From: Acidiluteibacter sp963716125
GTDB taxonomy: Bacteria > Bacteroidota > Bacteroidia > Flavobacteriales_E > Vicingaceae
Direction of reading: 5' to 3'
Assembly (NCBI GenBank): GCA_963716125.1
Contig: OY970294.1
Coordinates: 248,001 to 312,000, forward strand
Length of the DNA stretch: 64,000 nucleotides
Position 1 is the stretch's first letter; each line of letters begins with the position of its first letter. The notes beneath the pieces were generated by a model. That model saw only the letters and a list, made by a program, of their open reading frames with translations. It was not told the origin of the DNA and ran no database searches. The position numbers and the translations under genes are program-made. Below are positions 44,448 to 52,930 of this stretch, piece by piece.

Positions 44448-44744
44448 ATGTATAAAGACATTATTTCCTATGAGTTGGCTGAAAATACAACTATAGAGCA
44501 ACTCCTAAAAATTGCAAAACAAATTGTTAATGATTGGATGAAAGATCAAATTGGATTTATCAAATGGGAAATTCATTCCAATTCCGATGGGAGTTATACT
44601 GATATAGTATATTGGAAATCAAAAGAAGATGCGAAAAAGGCGGAGAAGGAAATGGTTAAAATACCAAATGCTTCCGAATGGTATGCTTGTTATAAAGAAG
44701 GAACAATAACAAGCAAGAACTTAACTTTGCTTGCTGAATTTTAA
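44448..44744 (+). CDS. Small ABM-like protein (dimeric alpha/beta barrel type)
   Basis: The protein has 98 residues. The alternating helix/strand layout (YELAENTTIEQLLKIAKQIV, then GFIKWEIHSNSDGSYTDIVYWKSKEDAKKAEKEM) resembles the antibiotic-biosynthesis-monooxygenase-like ferredoxin fold. Such small proteins are often heme or small-molecule handlers, but no catalytic residues are recognised. It follows the zinc-ribbon SDR by 51 bp and converges on the thioredoxin-like gene with a 4-bp gap. Confidence 0.6.
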   Translation: MYKDIISYELAENTTIEQLLKIAKQIVNDWMKDQIGFIKWEIHSNSDGSYTDIVYWKSKEDAKKAEKEMVKIPNASEWYACYKEGTITSKNLTLLAEF

Positions 44745-44748
44745 ATAG

Positions 44749-45984
44749 TTACTTTTTAACCTCTTTCTCTATCAAAGCTCTCATTTCTTTCACATAATCT
44801 TCATAGTAAGTACCTGTGCCTGGTCCGTAAAAGCCAGTATGTATTTTTATAATTTCTTTATTTTTATTTAAAACTATAGCAGTAGGATAAGACATTATTT
44901 TATTAATCATAGGTAGTTTATCTTCTGCTTTTTCATCTCTAGTAGCTCCAGCTAAAAGTATTTCATAAGGTAAGTTCAACTTTTCTTGCATTCTTTTCAG
45001 ATTTTGCATTGAATTTTCTTTGGTTTTTGCTCTTTCAAATGCAAGCGCAATTATTTCTAAGCCTTGGTCTTTATAATCCTTATAAAACTGCTTAAAAAGT
45101 AATGATTCATCCATACAATTGGGACACCAACTGCCCATTATTTGTACAATTATTAATTTATCTTGATACTTTTTATCATTTAAACTGACTAACTGTCCTT
45201 CCATATTTTCAAATTCAAAAGTAAAGGAAGCGGAATCATCTTTTAAATAGGTCAATGAATCAGGGTTTCTCAATTCAAAAGTGGGATTAATTTTAGCCAT
45301 AAAAGGCTCTGAAAAATGAGTTCCTGAAAAGAAAGTTCCATCCAATATACTATCCTCAATCGCAGCTTGAAATAGAAAAGCATGAGCTCCGTCAAAAGTG
45401 GATAAAAAAAGTGTAGAACCAACTATTTGACCTTCCAAATAGCGATAATCACCTGTTTCTGTTGCAAAAGACCCAGTAACTTTATCTCCATTTTGCTCAA
45501 ATAAACCTATAGCTTTATATTCATCCTCTGAAAAAGGGCTGAAGGTAACTTCATATTTTTTAGCAACGTTAAATTCAGTAGGTTTTGATTCAGCAAATCT
45601 ATCATCCTGACCGTAATAAAACTTAACATCAATTACATAATCTGCAGATTTGTAATAATTCACCCAATTACCTTCTAAAAGGCTATCTTTTACTATTTTT
45701 AAATGAAATTCTGAATCAAAAATGGGCATTTTGATAAAAACTGAATCATTTTTAAAATAGATTTCTTCCGTTTTTATTTCTTCTTCTGCATTAATAAAAG
45801 TAGCAATGGTTTGACTGTCTTTTATTTCAATTTTTACATTAAAAGGAAGCATATGGGAGTTCTGTAAATCCATTTCAGCTCGCCAATTTCCAGCTTTTAA
45901 GCTACTTCTATCTACCTCTTTTTTCGAGATACAAGAAAATAAAGTGCTAATAAATAAAATAGAGAATAAAAGTTTATTTTTCAT
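44749..45984 (-). CDS. TlpA-family thioredoxin-like lipoprotein
   Basis: The protein has 411 residues with a lipoprotein signal peptide (LFSC, Cys18). An N-terminal beta-rich domain (~30-240) is followed by a TlpA/ResA-like thioredoxin domain (~258-405), with the redox motif WCPNC (Cys287-Cys290) in IMGSWCPNCMDES and the cis-Pro region MSYPTAIVLNK. It is anchored in the periplasm or outer membrane and probably reduces disulfides, for example during cytochrome c maturation or oxidative damage repair; the target is unknown. It overlaps the upstream phosphatase gene by 11 bp and is the last gene of the eight-gene minus-strand cluster. Confidence 0.9.
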   Translation of the reverse strand: MKNKLLFSILFISTLFSCISKKEVDRSSLKAGNWRAEMDLQNSHMLPFNVKIEIKDSQTIATFINAEEEIKTEEIYFKNDSVFIKMPIFDSEFHLKIVKDSLLEGNWVNYYKSADYVIDVKFYYGQDDRFAESKPTEFNVAKKYEVTFSPFSEDEYKAIGLFEQNGDKVTGSFATETGDYRYLEGQIVGSTLFLSTFDGAHAFLFQAAIEDSILDGTFFSGTHFSEPFMAKINPTFELRNPDSLTYLKDDSASFTFEFENMEGQLVSLNDKKYQDKLIIVQIMGSWCPNCMDESLLFKQFYKDYKDQGLEIIALAFERAKTKENSMQNLKRMQEKLNLPYEILLAGATRDEKAEDKLPMINKIMSYPTAIVLNKNKEIIKIHTGFYGPGTGTYYEDYVKEMRALIEKEVKK

Positions 45985-46795
45985 TTGAATAGGATTTTAA
46001 AGTGTTTAATCGGATTTGCTCTTTTTCTGAGTTGGACAGCTTGTAATTAAAATTATAAATTGCTCCTTCCCATTCGCCATACATCGGATTTGGTAGTATA
46101 ATATACTTACTTCCAATTTCTTGACTATATTTATTTAATACCTCTTTTCTTGCTTTTGAATTTTGTTTATCAAAATTACCATTAAAATCTCCTAAGTTAT
46201 CACCTATATACATTACTACTTTAAATTGGTCTTCCACTTTTGCTCTTCGCTCATCTTTTGATGAACTATTTGTTTTAAAATAAAAATTTTCAAAATTGAT
46301 TTCTTCTAATCCTTCTTGAGCCAAATTAAGTTGGGTATCCTCTATTTCTTCTTCCATTCTATTGGAAATAAATATAACAGTAACACTTTTTTCTTTTGCA
46401 TATTTAATAAACTCTAAGGAACCAGGTATCAATTGGGCTTGCTTTAAGGCAGTCCATTTTCTCCAACTTTCAAAAGAATAGCTTTGTCCTGTTTTAATCA
46501 ACATGGCATTGTAAGGAGAGTTGTCCATTACGGTTTCATCTAAATCCATTACAATGGCCAAACTATTATCTACATCATTTTTTATTATTTTGTCTAAATT
46601 CAATTTTGCCAAATGATATGCTTGATAACAAAGAGCTTCATATTCAGCAGACTGTTGCTGCCATAAAACTGCTGAGGTAGAATAAGCTGAGGGATTTTCA
46701 ATTGCTTTTTTTGTAATTACTTCCGTATTCTTACAAGCTGAAAAGGATAAAATAAAGAGAACAGAAGTGCTTAAAATTAATCGATTAATTTTCAT
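45974..46795 (-). CDS. P4-type 5'-nucleotidase / class C acid phosphatase lipoprotein
   Basis: The protein has 273 residues with a lipobox (SFSAC, Cys21). It is a HAD-superfamily acid phosphatase of the e(P4) type: AIVMDLDETVMDNS gives nucleophile Asp84 and acid Asp86, VIFISNRMEE is motif II, and YIGDNLGDF is motif IV. Characterised relatives (Haemophilus e(P4)) hydrolyse NMN and other nucleotides in the envelope for cofactor salvage. It overlaps the next gene by 4 bp upstream and by 11 bp downstream, indicating a tight operon. Confidence 0.93.
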   Translation of the reverse strand: MKINRLILSTSVLFILSFSACKNTEVITKKAIENPSAYSTSAVLWQQQSAEYEALCYQAYHLAKLNLDKIIKNDVDNSLAIVMDLDETVMDNSPYNAMLIKTGQSYSFESWRKWTALKQAQLIPGSLEFIKYAKEKSVTVIFISNRMEEEIEDTQLNLAQEGLEEINFENFYFKTNSSSKDERRAKVEDQFKVVMYIGDNLGDFNGNFDKQNSKARKEVLNKYSQEIGSKYIILPNPMYGEWEGAIYNFNYKLSNSEKEQIRLNTLKSYSNEK

Positions 46796-47439
46796 TGAAT
46801 TTCAATTTTATCACCTAAAAATTTAGGTTTTGTATTTAATATATAGATATCTAAAAGTACTTTAACTCTAGCAAATTTCTCTCTAATTTGAGTTTTAAAG
46901 CCATTATAAGCGGATACATCTTTAGCATTGTATCCAATGGCTTGAATACCATATTTTCTGGCAATAAAGACCGCTCTTGCATTATGAAATTTCTGTGAGA
47001 TAACTGTAAAGTTGCTTTGTCCAAAAACTTCTCTGGCTCTAATCATAGAATCAAAAGTTCTAAAACCTGCATAATCTAAAAAAATCTTTTCTTCAGGAAT
47101 TCCTCTTTTCAATAATTCTTTTTTAAATGTAATAGGTTCGTTATAGGACATGGTAGCATTGTCTCCACTGACTAAAATAAAATCAATTTTTTTGTTTTTA
47201 TATAATCTTACTGCTGCATCTACTCTATAGATAAAATAATTATTTTTATCGCCACCAACCAAATATTTACTGGTCCCTAAAAGCACTCCAACTTTGTTTT
47301 CAGGTATTTTTTCTACTTGAGAATACAAATAACTTGTTGAAAATTTACCGATCAGAAAATCAGCAGAAATAGCAGCATACATGGCTAGTAAGTAAGTTAC
47401 TAAAAGAAGGTAAATAAAAAACTTCATTCGATTCGACAT
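46792..47439 (-). CDS. SanA/YdcF-family membrane protein
   Basis: The protein has 215 residues. One N-terminal transmembrane helix (FFIYLLLVTYLLAMYAAISA) is followed by the DUF218 domain: VGVLLGTSKYLVGGDKNNYF, then FILVSGDNATMSYNEP, FRTFDSMIRAREVFG and NFTVISQKFHNARAVFIARKYG. This matches SanA, linked in Enterobacteria to envelope barrier function (vancomycin exclusion at high temperature). The biochemical activity is unknown. It overlaps the phosphatase gene by 4 bp. Confidence 0.9.
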   Translation of the reverse strand: MSNRMKFFIYLLLVTYLLAMYAAISADFLIGKFSTSYLYSQVEKIPENKVGVLLGTSKYLVGGDKNNYFIYRVDAAVRLYKNKKIDFILVSGDNATMSYNEPITFKKELLKRGIPEEKIFLDYAGFRTFDSMIRAREVFGQSNFTVISQKFHNARAVFIARKYGIQAIGYNAKDVSAYNGFKTQIREKFARVKVLLDIYILNTKPKFLGDKIEIQ

Positions 47440-47466
47440 GGGCGAACTTTAACAGAGACTATCATC

Positions 47467-48087
47467 CTACTCTTGGTGGATAGGCTCTTCTTTTTCTACA
47501 GATGTAACACCACCTGAAATAATTAATTTCATAACATCTGCCGATTTTGCATGTAATGGTGTTACTGCAGTTTTTGGAACAATAACCACTTCACCAGATA
47601 CAGCGTATGAAAAAGGCAAATAAACGGCCACTTTCTCATCGCTTAAACCCAAGTCAGATAAATCGTCTTTGGTTACAAAGCCCATTCTTTCTACCAATGG
47701 ATTATTTTGAATAGTGACTAAAACAGGTTTACTAAACTGTTTTTTACTTCCTACAAATGCGTTCATCAAATCTTTGATAGATGTGTAGATCAATTTGATA
47801 AGCGGTGTGCGCATAATTGCTCGCTCAAAAGGACGTAATAAAGCATTTAAATAAGTAGAAAATAAATAACCTACCACCGTTATGAAAGACAAAATAATTA
47901 AAAGTCCTAATCCGGGAATATCAATTGGTATTATGCTATCTATTAATATAATAGATTCTATTACTAAATATAAAGTAACAGCAATAGGCATAAGGTAAAA
48001 TAACCCTTGCAAGAAATATTTTATCAATTGCTTTAACCCTTTATTGGGTCTATATGGTTCTAATTCGTTGTTAGAATCTATGCTCAT
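47467..48087 (-). CDS. DUF502 family membrane protein
   Basis: The protein has 206 residues. Two hydrophobic helices lie near the N-terminus (FLQGLFYLMPIAVTLYLVIESI and GLLIILSFITVVGYLFSTYLNALL). A soluble C-terminal part has the DUF502 signature IYTSIKDLMNAFVGSKKQFSKPVLV and YLPFSYAVSGEVVIVPKTAV. The function is not known; DUF502 proteins are common in bacterial envelopes. It sits 7 bp downstream of the haem-binding gene and 27 bp upstream of the SanA-like gene. Confidence 0.9.
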   Translation of the reverse strand: MSIDSNNELEPYRPNKGLKQLIKYFLQGLFYLMPIAVTLYLVIESIILIDSIIPIDIPGLGLLIILSFITVVGYLFSTYLNALLRPFERAIMRTPLIKLIYTSIKDLMNAFVGSKKQFSKPVLVTIQNNPLVERMGFVTKDDLSDLGLSDEKVAVYLPFSYAVSGEVVIVPKTAVTPLHAKSADVMKLIISGGVTSVEKEEPIHQE

Positions 48088-48094
48088 TATATAA

Positions 48095-48556
48095 TTATTG
48101 GTTGTTGTTTAAATAATCTCTTTGAGCTTTGAACCAAAAGATTAAATTTTTCCTTTGCTCCGAAGTTAAATTAGCTTCACTATGAATAATTGAATAAGAT
48201 TGCAATGGCATTTCTTTTTCTTCTAACATTTCCACTGTTTCTTCCAATTTATGATCTACTTTTTTGAAATCATATTCACCCCAAGTACTAAAATTTAAAT
48301 GCTTTCTACCATCTTCAATATGATCTTGTAGCCACCATGAAAGAGGAGCTACATTGCTATACCAAGGATAATTAGTTTGATAAGAATGACAATCATAGCA
48401 AGCAGACTCAATCAAAGATTGCATTTCAACAGTGGCAATGTGTTTATTGAAAAAATCTGATTTCTGATTGTATTCAGGAACTGATGTATCTATTGTAAAA
48501 AATTGCATTATAATTAAAATAATCAGCGCAACTATTGCTATTTTTCTAATCAACAT
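48095..48556 (-). CDS. Membrane-anchored haem-binding domain protein
   Basis: The protein has 153 residues. An N-terminal hydrophobic anchor (LIRKIAIVALIILIIMQFF) is followed by a single CxxCH haem motif, CYDCH (Cys53, Cys56, His57). The segment after it, SYQTNYPWYSNVAPLSWWLQDHIEDGRKHLNFSTWGEY, is characteristic of the Haem_bd family. It is a monohaem c-type cytochrome facing the periplasm and may serve electron transfer. It abuts the rhodanese gene with no gap and precedes DUF502 by 7 bp. Confidence 0.93.
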   Translation of the reverse strand: MLIRKIAIVALIILIIMQFFTIDTSVPEYNQKSDFFNKHIATVEMQSLIESACYDCHSYQTNYPWYSNVAPLSWWLQDHIEDGRKHLNFSTWGEYDFKKVDHKLEETVEMLEEKEMPLQSYSIIHSEANLTSEQRKNLIFWFKAQRDYLNNNQ

Positions 48557-48808
48557 TTATAAATTTAAACTATCCTGAACATCTTTCCACCCACCACCAT
48601 TGGTGCAGGCAACACTATTTTTATTTAAAAATTTCTCTGCCTCTCCACTTCTGAAACCACTTGCACAACATAAAATAATTGGCATTTTCATTTCTTTAAT
48701 CTCTTCTAATCTTGAAGGTATATTCTGTAAAGGAATATTAATACTTCCTTTTACATGACCAGCTCTATACTCGTCTCTACTTCTTACATCAATTACTGTT
48801 TGCTCCAT
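48557..48808 (-). CDS. Single-domain rhodanese
   Basis: The protein has 83 residues, a minimal rhodanese domain. IDVRSRDEYRAGHVKGSINIPL is the family signature and the active-site loop is CASGFR with Cys48. It would carry persulfide sulfur. It is directly adjacent (0 bp) to the haem-binding protein gene, suggesting use in redox or cofactor work, but the partner is unknown. There is no signal peptide, so it is cytoplasmic. Confidence 0.92.
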   Translation of the reverse strand: MEQTVIDVRSRDEYRAGHVKGSINIPLQNIPSRLEEIKEMKMPIILCCASGFRSGEAEKFLNKNSVACTNGGGWKDVQDSLNL

Positions 48809-48844
48809 AATTCTATTTAAAAGTTCAAATTTCGTTATAATTTT

Positions 48845-50005
48845 CTATTTGCCTATTCGCAATGCCATATCTATATAATTATTAAAATCCTCAGGCACGC
48901 TATTATCTTTTTTATCAGCTCTTTTTCGTCCTAATCTTACAAAAACAATCTCCTCAGCAGGAATCCAAGCGATGTATTGTCCATAAATGCCTCTAGCATA
49001 AAATACTTGTTTTTCGTTTCTATTTGTCATCCACCATTGATAACCATAATAATCTATAATTGAGCCGCTTTTATCAGTTATGTTTACTGGACTTAAACTT
49101 TCTTTCCAATAATTTTCAGAAACAATTTGTTGTCCATTCCAGTTGCCTTTTTGAAGATATAATTGACCAATTTTAGCAAAATCTCTTGCATTGCTGTAAA
49201 AACAGCAATAGGCTTTTTCTCTTCCATCTTTTTCGTCTAAATTCCAAAGAGCGTCATTTTTTGCCCCTATTGGTTTCCAAACTTTTTCACTAAAATATTC
49301 ACTTACTGTTTTTCCTGTTGCCTTATTGATTATAAAACTAAGCAGTAAAGTATTCCCACCTTGATATAAGTAATACTTCCCTGGTTCGTATTTTACTTCT
49401 TTACTTACAGTTAATTTATAAATTTCATCTCCGTAATAGGCTTTAGCCATAAAACCAAAGGGATCGCCATAACTTTCTCCAAAATCTATTCCACTAGACA
49501 TTTGCAATAAATTTTTAATACTAATTTTTGCTTTATCTCCTTTTTTATACTCAGGGATAAAATCACCCACTTTCTGATCGACACTTTTTATAGATCCATC
49601 TTTAATGGCTGCACCTATTAAAATACTTATAAAACTTTTTGCTACTGAAAAAGTATTGCTTTTTGTATCAGGGTTAAAATCTTCCCAATATTGTTCAAAA
49701 CGTATAGAATCATTTTTTATAACTAAAAAAGATACAGTTTCATACTTTTCTTGTATTTTTAATTCTTCTTTACTTAGCTTTTTTTGATTATAAAAAACTG
49801 AATTAGGCCATTTTCGCCAATTTCCTGCTTCTACTGTTCTATTTTCAAAAATATCAGATTCAGTGATAGTAGGACCACTTACACCTTTAAGATAGGTATT
49901 TGCTACCGCTTTTATTAAGTATGAATTACCAGTAAAAACTAGTATAACGCACAGTGAAGCAACAACTAACACAATTATTGCTATTATTTTTATTACCTTT
50001 ATCAT
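48845..50005 (-). CDS. Serine hydrolase (class C beta-lactamase-like fold)
   Basis: The protein has 386 residues with an N-terminal signal or anchor (ILVVASLCVILVF). The SxxK motif is SVAK (Ser120-Lys123). The second motif region reads YYLYQGGNTLLL, with Tyr kept but the usual Asn of YxN missing (Y-Q-G). A third segment QWWMTN..FYARGIYGQYI fits the KTG/HxG region of the fold. Members act as D-alanyl-D-alanine peptidases or esterases; the substrate here is unknown. It lies 20 bp after the PGI/PMI gene and 36 bp before the rhodanese gene. Confidence 0.88.
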   Translation of the reverse strand: MIKVIKIIAIIVLVVASLCVILVFTGNSYLIKAVANTYLKGVSGPTITESDIFENRTVEAGNWRKWPNSVFYNQKKLSKEELKIQEKYETVSFLVIKNDSIRFEQYWEDFNPDTKSNTFSVAKSFISILIGAAIKDGSIKSVDQKVGDFIPEYKKGDKAKISIKNLLQMSSGIDFGESYGDPFGFMAKAYYGDEIYKLTVSKEVKYEPGKYYLYQGGNTLLLSFIINKATGKTVSEYFSEKVWKPIGAKNDALWNLDEKDGREKAYCCFYSNARDFAKIGQLYLQKGNWNGQQIVSENYWKESLSPVNITDKSGSIIDYYGYQWWMTNRNEKQVFYARGIYGQYIAWIPAEEIVFVRLGRKRADKKDNSVPEDFNNYIDMALRIGK

Positions 50006-50025
50006 AGTAAGGCAATTTAAGAAAA

Positions 50026-51015
50026 TTATATTTCAGATAAGAAAGTTTTTAACCCAGTAATTACATCTACTTCTGTAGCGTCTATTTTTTTCATTTCAGC
50101 TAAATAAACAGAAACCCAATCGCCCAAATGAATATGATATAGACTTTGAATTAAAGCAGTATCTCCTTTTGAAAATATTTCTATAATAGTAGACGTATAG
50201 TTGGAAAAAATATTTTTAATACTATAATCCATACGTTTTGAGTTTCTATCAAAATCACTTGAATTTCTTAGTACTACAACTGCTAAGTTTTCATCTTTTT
50301 TTCTCCACCCAACCAATTCATTGTGATTCATTTCAGGTATAGCATGATGCCAACACAACATCTTCGCATTTTCATTAATTTGTTGTCTAAATCGAGTAGC
50401 AACTCCTTCAAAAGATGCATCACTATATATAACCGCAGTTTTGTTAAAAAGCTTTTGAGCGATTTCTTTCGCTTTTTCTTTTATTTGCGTCTCCTCTTTA
50501 TCTAACAAATCAATAGCTGCTTCTACCTCTGTTATTTTATTAGAATCTATTAATTGATACTTAGAAAAAACAAACAATAATTGAGGAAAAGAAAGACCAA
50601 AAGCAGCTCTAGGTGGGAAATCAGCAGGAATTTGAATAAAATTATGCTTATTTTTTTGAGCTAATTCAATGAACTTACCTCCTGAACTAATAATTGCAAT
50701 TTCAGCATCTTTTGCCTTTGCTTGCTCATACATCATGATAGTTTCTTCTGTATTTCCAGAGTATGAACAGCAGATAACTAAAGTGTTTTTTCCTACAAAT
50801 GATGGGATTTTATAATCTTTATTTACAACAATTGGGAATGTAATTTCTTTAGCCAATAACTGACTAACTATCGTTCCGCCAATTCCTGAACCACCTAAAC
50901 CACAAATAAGTACATTGTTTATTGGATGTTTAGAAGTGTTGAATTCAACCTTATTTCCAATTTGAATAGCTTGTTTTAAATGGCTGCTAAAGTCAGCTAC
51001 TAATTGATCCATCAT
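50026..51015 (-). CDS. Bifunctional phosphoglucose/phosphomannose isomerase
   Basis: The protein has 329 residues. The SIS-type fold shows GLGGSGIGGTIVSQLL, CSYSGNTEETIMMYEQA and GKFIELAQKNKHNF, followed by the PGI/PMI C-terminal region with PPRAAFGLSFPQLLFV and MNHNELVGW. This archaeal/bacterial family interconverts glucose-6-phosphate and fructose-6-phosphate, and mannose-6-phosphate as well. It is the first gene of the minus-strand cluster that ends at the thioredoxin-like lipoprotein, followed after 20 bp by the serine hydrolase. Confidence 0.92.
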   Translation of the reverse strand: MMDQLVADFSSHLKQAIQIGNKVEFNTSKHPINNVLICGLGGSGIGGTIVSQLLAKEITFPIVVNKDYKIPSFVGKNTLVICCSYSGNTEETIMMYEQAKAKDAEIAIISSGGKFIELAQKNKHNFIQIPADFPPRAAFGLSFPQLLFVFSKYQLIDSNKITEVEAAIDLLDKEETQIKEKAKEIAQKLFNKTAVIYSDASFEGVATRFRQQINENAKMLCWHHAIPEMNHNELVGWRKKDENLAVVVLRNSSDFDRNSKRMDYSIKNIFSNYTSTIIEIFSKGDTALIQSLYHIHLGDWVSVYLAEMKKIDATEVDVITGLKTFLSEI

Positions 51016-51108
51016 ATCGTTTTGATTTTGGGCTTACAAAATAACAGAAAAAATTGATGCTTTTAATAGTCATTTTAGTTCTTATGGCTAATTCTTTACC
51101 TTATTTGA

Positions 51109-51116
51109 TATCTTTG
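51109..51116 (+). promoter_or_regulatory. Probable -7 box of lysS
   Basis: TATCTTTG is an exact TAnnTTTG match, 20 bp upstream of the lysS ATG. No clean -33 TTG is seen at the usual distance. Confidence 0.5.
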
Positions 51117-51136
51117 CAGCAAAATTTAGAAAAAAT

Positions 51137-52870
51137 ATGCACAGAGAACTTAGCGAACAAGAAATAATAAGGAGAGATGCTTTAAAAAAAATTAAAGAAT
51201 TGGGTATAAATCCTTATCCTGCTGACCTTTTTCCAGTGAATGTGAGTGCTAAAGATATTCACGACAACTATAATAAAGATAAATTATCTTACAAAAGTGT
51301 TTGTTTAGCAGGTAGATTGATGAGTACTAGAGTAATGGGAAAAGCATCATTCTCTGAGTTACAAGATTCATCTGGCAGAATTCAATTGTATATCAACAGA
51401 GACGAAATATGCCCCGATGAAGATAAAACACTTTACAATGATGTGTATAAAAAATTATTGGACATTGGTGATATCATTGGTGTAAAAGGATATGTATTTA
51501 CTACGCAAGTTGGTGAAATATCGGTTCATGTGAAAGAATTAGTTCTTTTAACGAAATCTTTAAAACCTATTCCTGTAGTTAAAACGGATAAAGAAGGAAA
51601 TATTCACGATGGATTTAATGATCCTGAAATGAGATATCGTCAGCGATACGTGGATTTGATTGTGAATCCAAAAGTTAAAGAAACGTTTATCAAACGAACG
51701 CAATTGACAAATTCTATGCGTAATTTCTTGAACAACAAAGGATATATGGAGGTAGAGACTCCTATTTTACAACCACTTTATGGAGGAGCTGCTGCGCGAC
51801 CTTTTAAAACACATCACAATACTTTGGATATGCAATTGTATTTGAGGATTGCTAATGAGTTGTATTTAAAAAGATTAATTGTTGGTGGATTTGATGGGGT
51901 TTATGAATTTGCAAAAGATTTTAGAAATGAAGGAATGAGTCGTTTTCACAATCCAGAGTTTACTCAAATGGAGCTTTACGTAGCTTATAAGGATTACAAC
52001 TGGATGATGGATTTAGTAGAAGAAATGGTGGAAAAAATCGCATTGGATCTTCACGGTAAAACAGAAGTACAAGTAGGAGAGAATGTTATAAATTTTGAGC
52101 GTCCTTGGAAACGTTACAGTATGTATGAAGCCATAGAACATTTTACTGGAATTGATGTGTCAGAAATGACAGAAAAAGAAATGTTTGATACAGCCAAAAA
52201 ACTTAAAATAGAAGTTGACGATAGTATGGGAAGAGGAAAATTAATCGATGAGATTTTTGGTGAAATGTGTGAGCCAAAATTGATTCAGCCTACTTTTATT
52301 ACAGATTATCCTGTAGAAATGTCACCATTGGCTAAAAAACATCGAACTAAGGAAGGTTTAGTAGAAAGGTTTGAAGCTGTTTGTAATGGAAAGGAAATTT
52401 GCAATGCTTTTTCTGAATTAAATGATCCAATAGATCAAAGAGAAAGATTTGAAGATCAGCAAGAGTTAGGAAAAAGAGGCGATGATGAAGCTATGGTTTT
52501 AGACGAGGACTTTTTAAATGCTATTGAATATGGAATGCCACCTACAGCAGGTTTAGGAATTGGAATTGATCGTTTATCGATGATTATGACCAACTCAAAA
52601 TCGATACAAGATGTCTTATTTTTTCCTCAAATGCGACCACAGAAAAAGAAAAAAGTGATTGTGTTAACAGAGGAGGAAAAATCAGTTCAAGACTTTTTCA
52701 AAAAAAATCCGAAAATGGAAATAGCATCTGCTAAATCTACTTATCAAGAAAATAAAGAGATAAGTAACAAAAAGTGGGACAGTGCTATCAAAAAATTAAG
52801 AGAAGAAGGAATTTTAAATGTTGAAAAGAATTCAGAAGGTATAGTAACAATCAGTTATGTGGAAGCATAA
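51137..52870 (+). CDS. lysS: Lysyl-tRNA synthetase (class II)
   Basis: The protein has 577 residues. An N-terminal OB-fold (~50-150, SVCLAGRLMSTRVMGKASF) is followed by the class II catalytic core with motif 2 FRNEGMSRFHNPEFTQMELY and motif 3 GLGIGIDRLSMIM. ANELYLKRLIVGGFDGVYEFAKDF is also typical. A C-terminal extension of about 65 residues after PQMRP (KKKKVIVLTEEEKSV to TISYVEA) is longer than in E. coli LysS (505 aa). It charges tRNA-Lys. It has its own promoter and stands apart from gpsA by 60 bp. Confidence 0.97.
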   Translation: MHRELSEQEIIRRDALKKIKELGINPYPADLFPVNVSAKDIHDNYNKDKLSYKSVCLAGRLMSTRVMGKASFSELQDSSGRIQLYINRDEICPDEDKTLYNDVYKKLLDIGDIIGVKGYVFTTQVGEISVHVKELVLLTKSLKPIPVVKTDKEGNIHDGFNDPEMRYRQRYVDLIVNPKVKETFIKRTQLTNSMRNFLNNKGYMEVETPILQPLYGGAAARPFKTHHNTLDMQLYLRIANELYLKRLIVGGFDGVYEFAKDFRNEGMSRFHNPEFTQMELYVAYKDYNWMMDLVEEMVEKIALDLHGKTEVQVGENVINFERPWKRYSMYEAIEHFTGIDVSEMTEKEMFDTAKKLKIEVDDSMGRGKLIDEIFGEMCEPKLIQPTFITDYPVEMSPLAKKHRTKEGLVERFEAVCNGKEICNAFSELNDPIDQRERFEDQQELGKRGDDEAMVLDEDFLNAIEYGMPPTAGLGIGIDRLSMIMTNSKSIQDVLFFPQMRPQKKKKVIVLTEEEKSVQDFFKKNPKMEIASAKSTYQENKEISNKKWDSAIKKLREEGILNVEKNSEGIVTISYVEA

Positions 52871-52916
52871 AACAAATTAGATTTTTCATTCATTTTAAGA
52901 TTAAAATCGCTTTATA

Positions 52917-52924
52917 TATATTTG
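52917..52924 (+). promoter_or_regulatory. Possible -7 box of gpsA, almost touching the start codon
   Basis: TATATTTG matches TAnnTTTG and ends only 6 bp before the ATG at 52931. If used, transcription would begin at or within a few bases of the start codon, giving a nearly leaderless mRNA. Confidence 0.4.
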
Positions 52925-52930
52925 TTGGAT

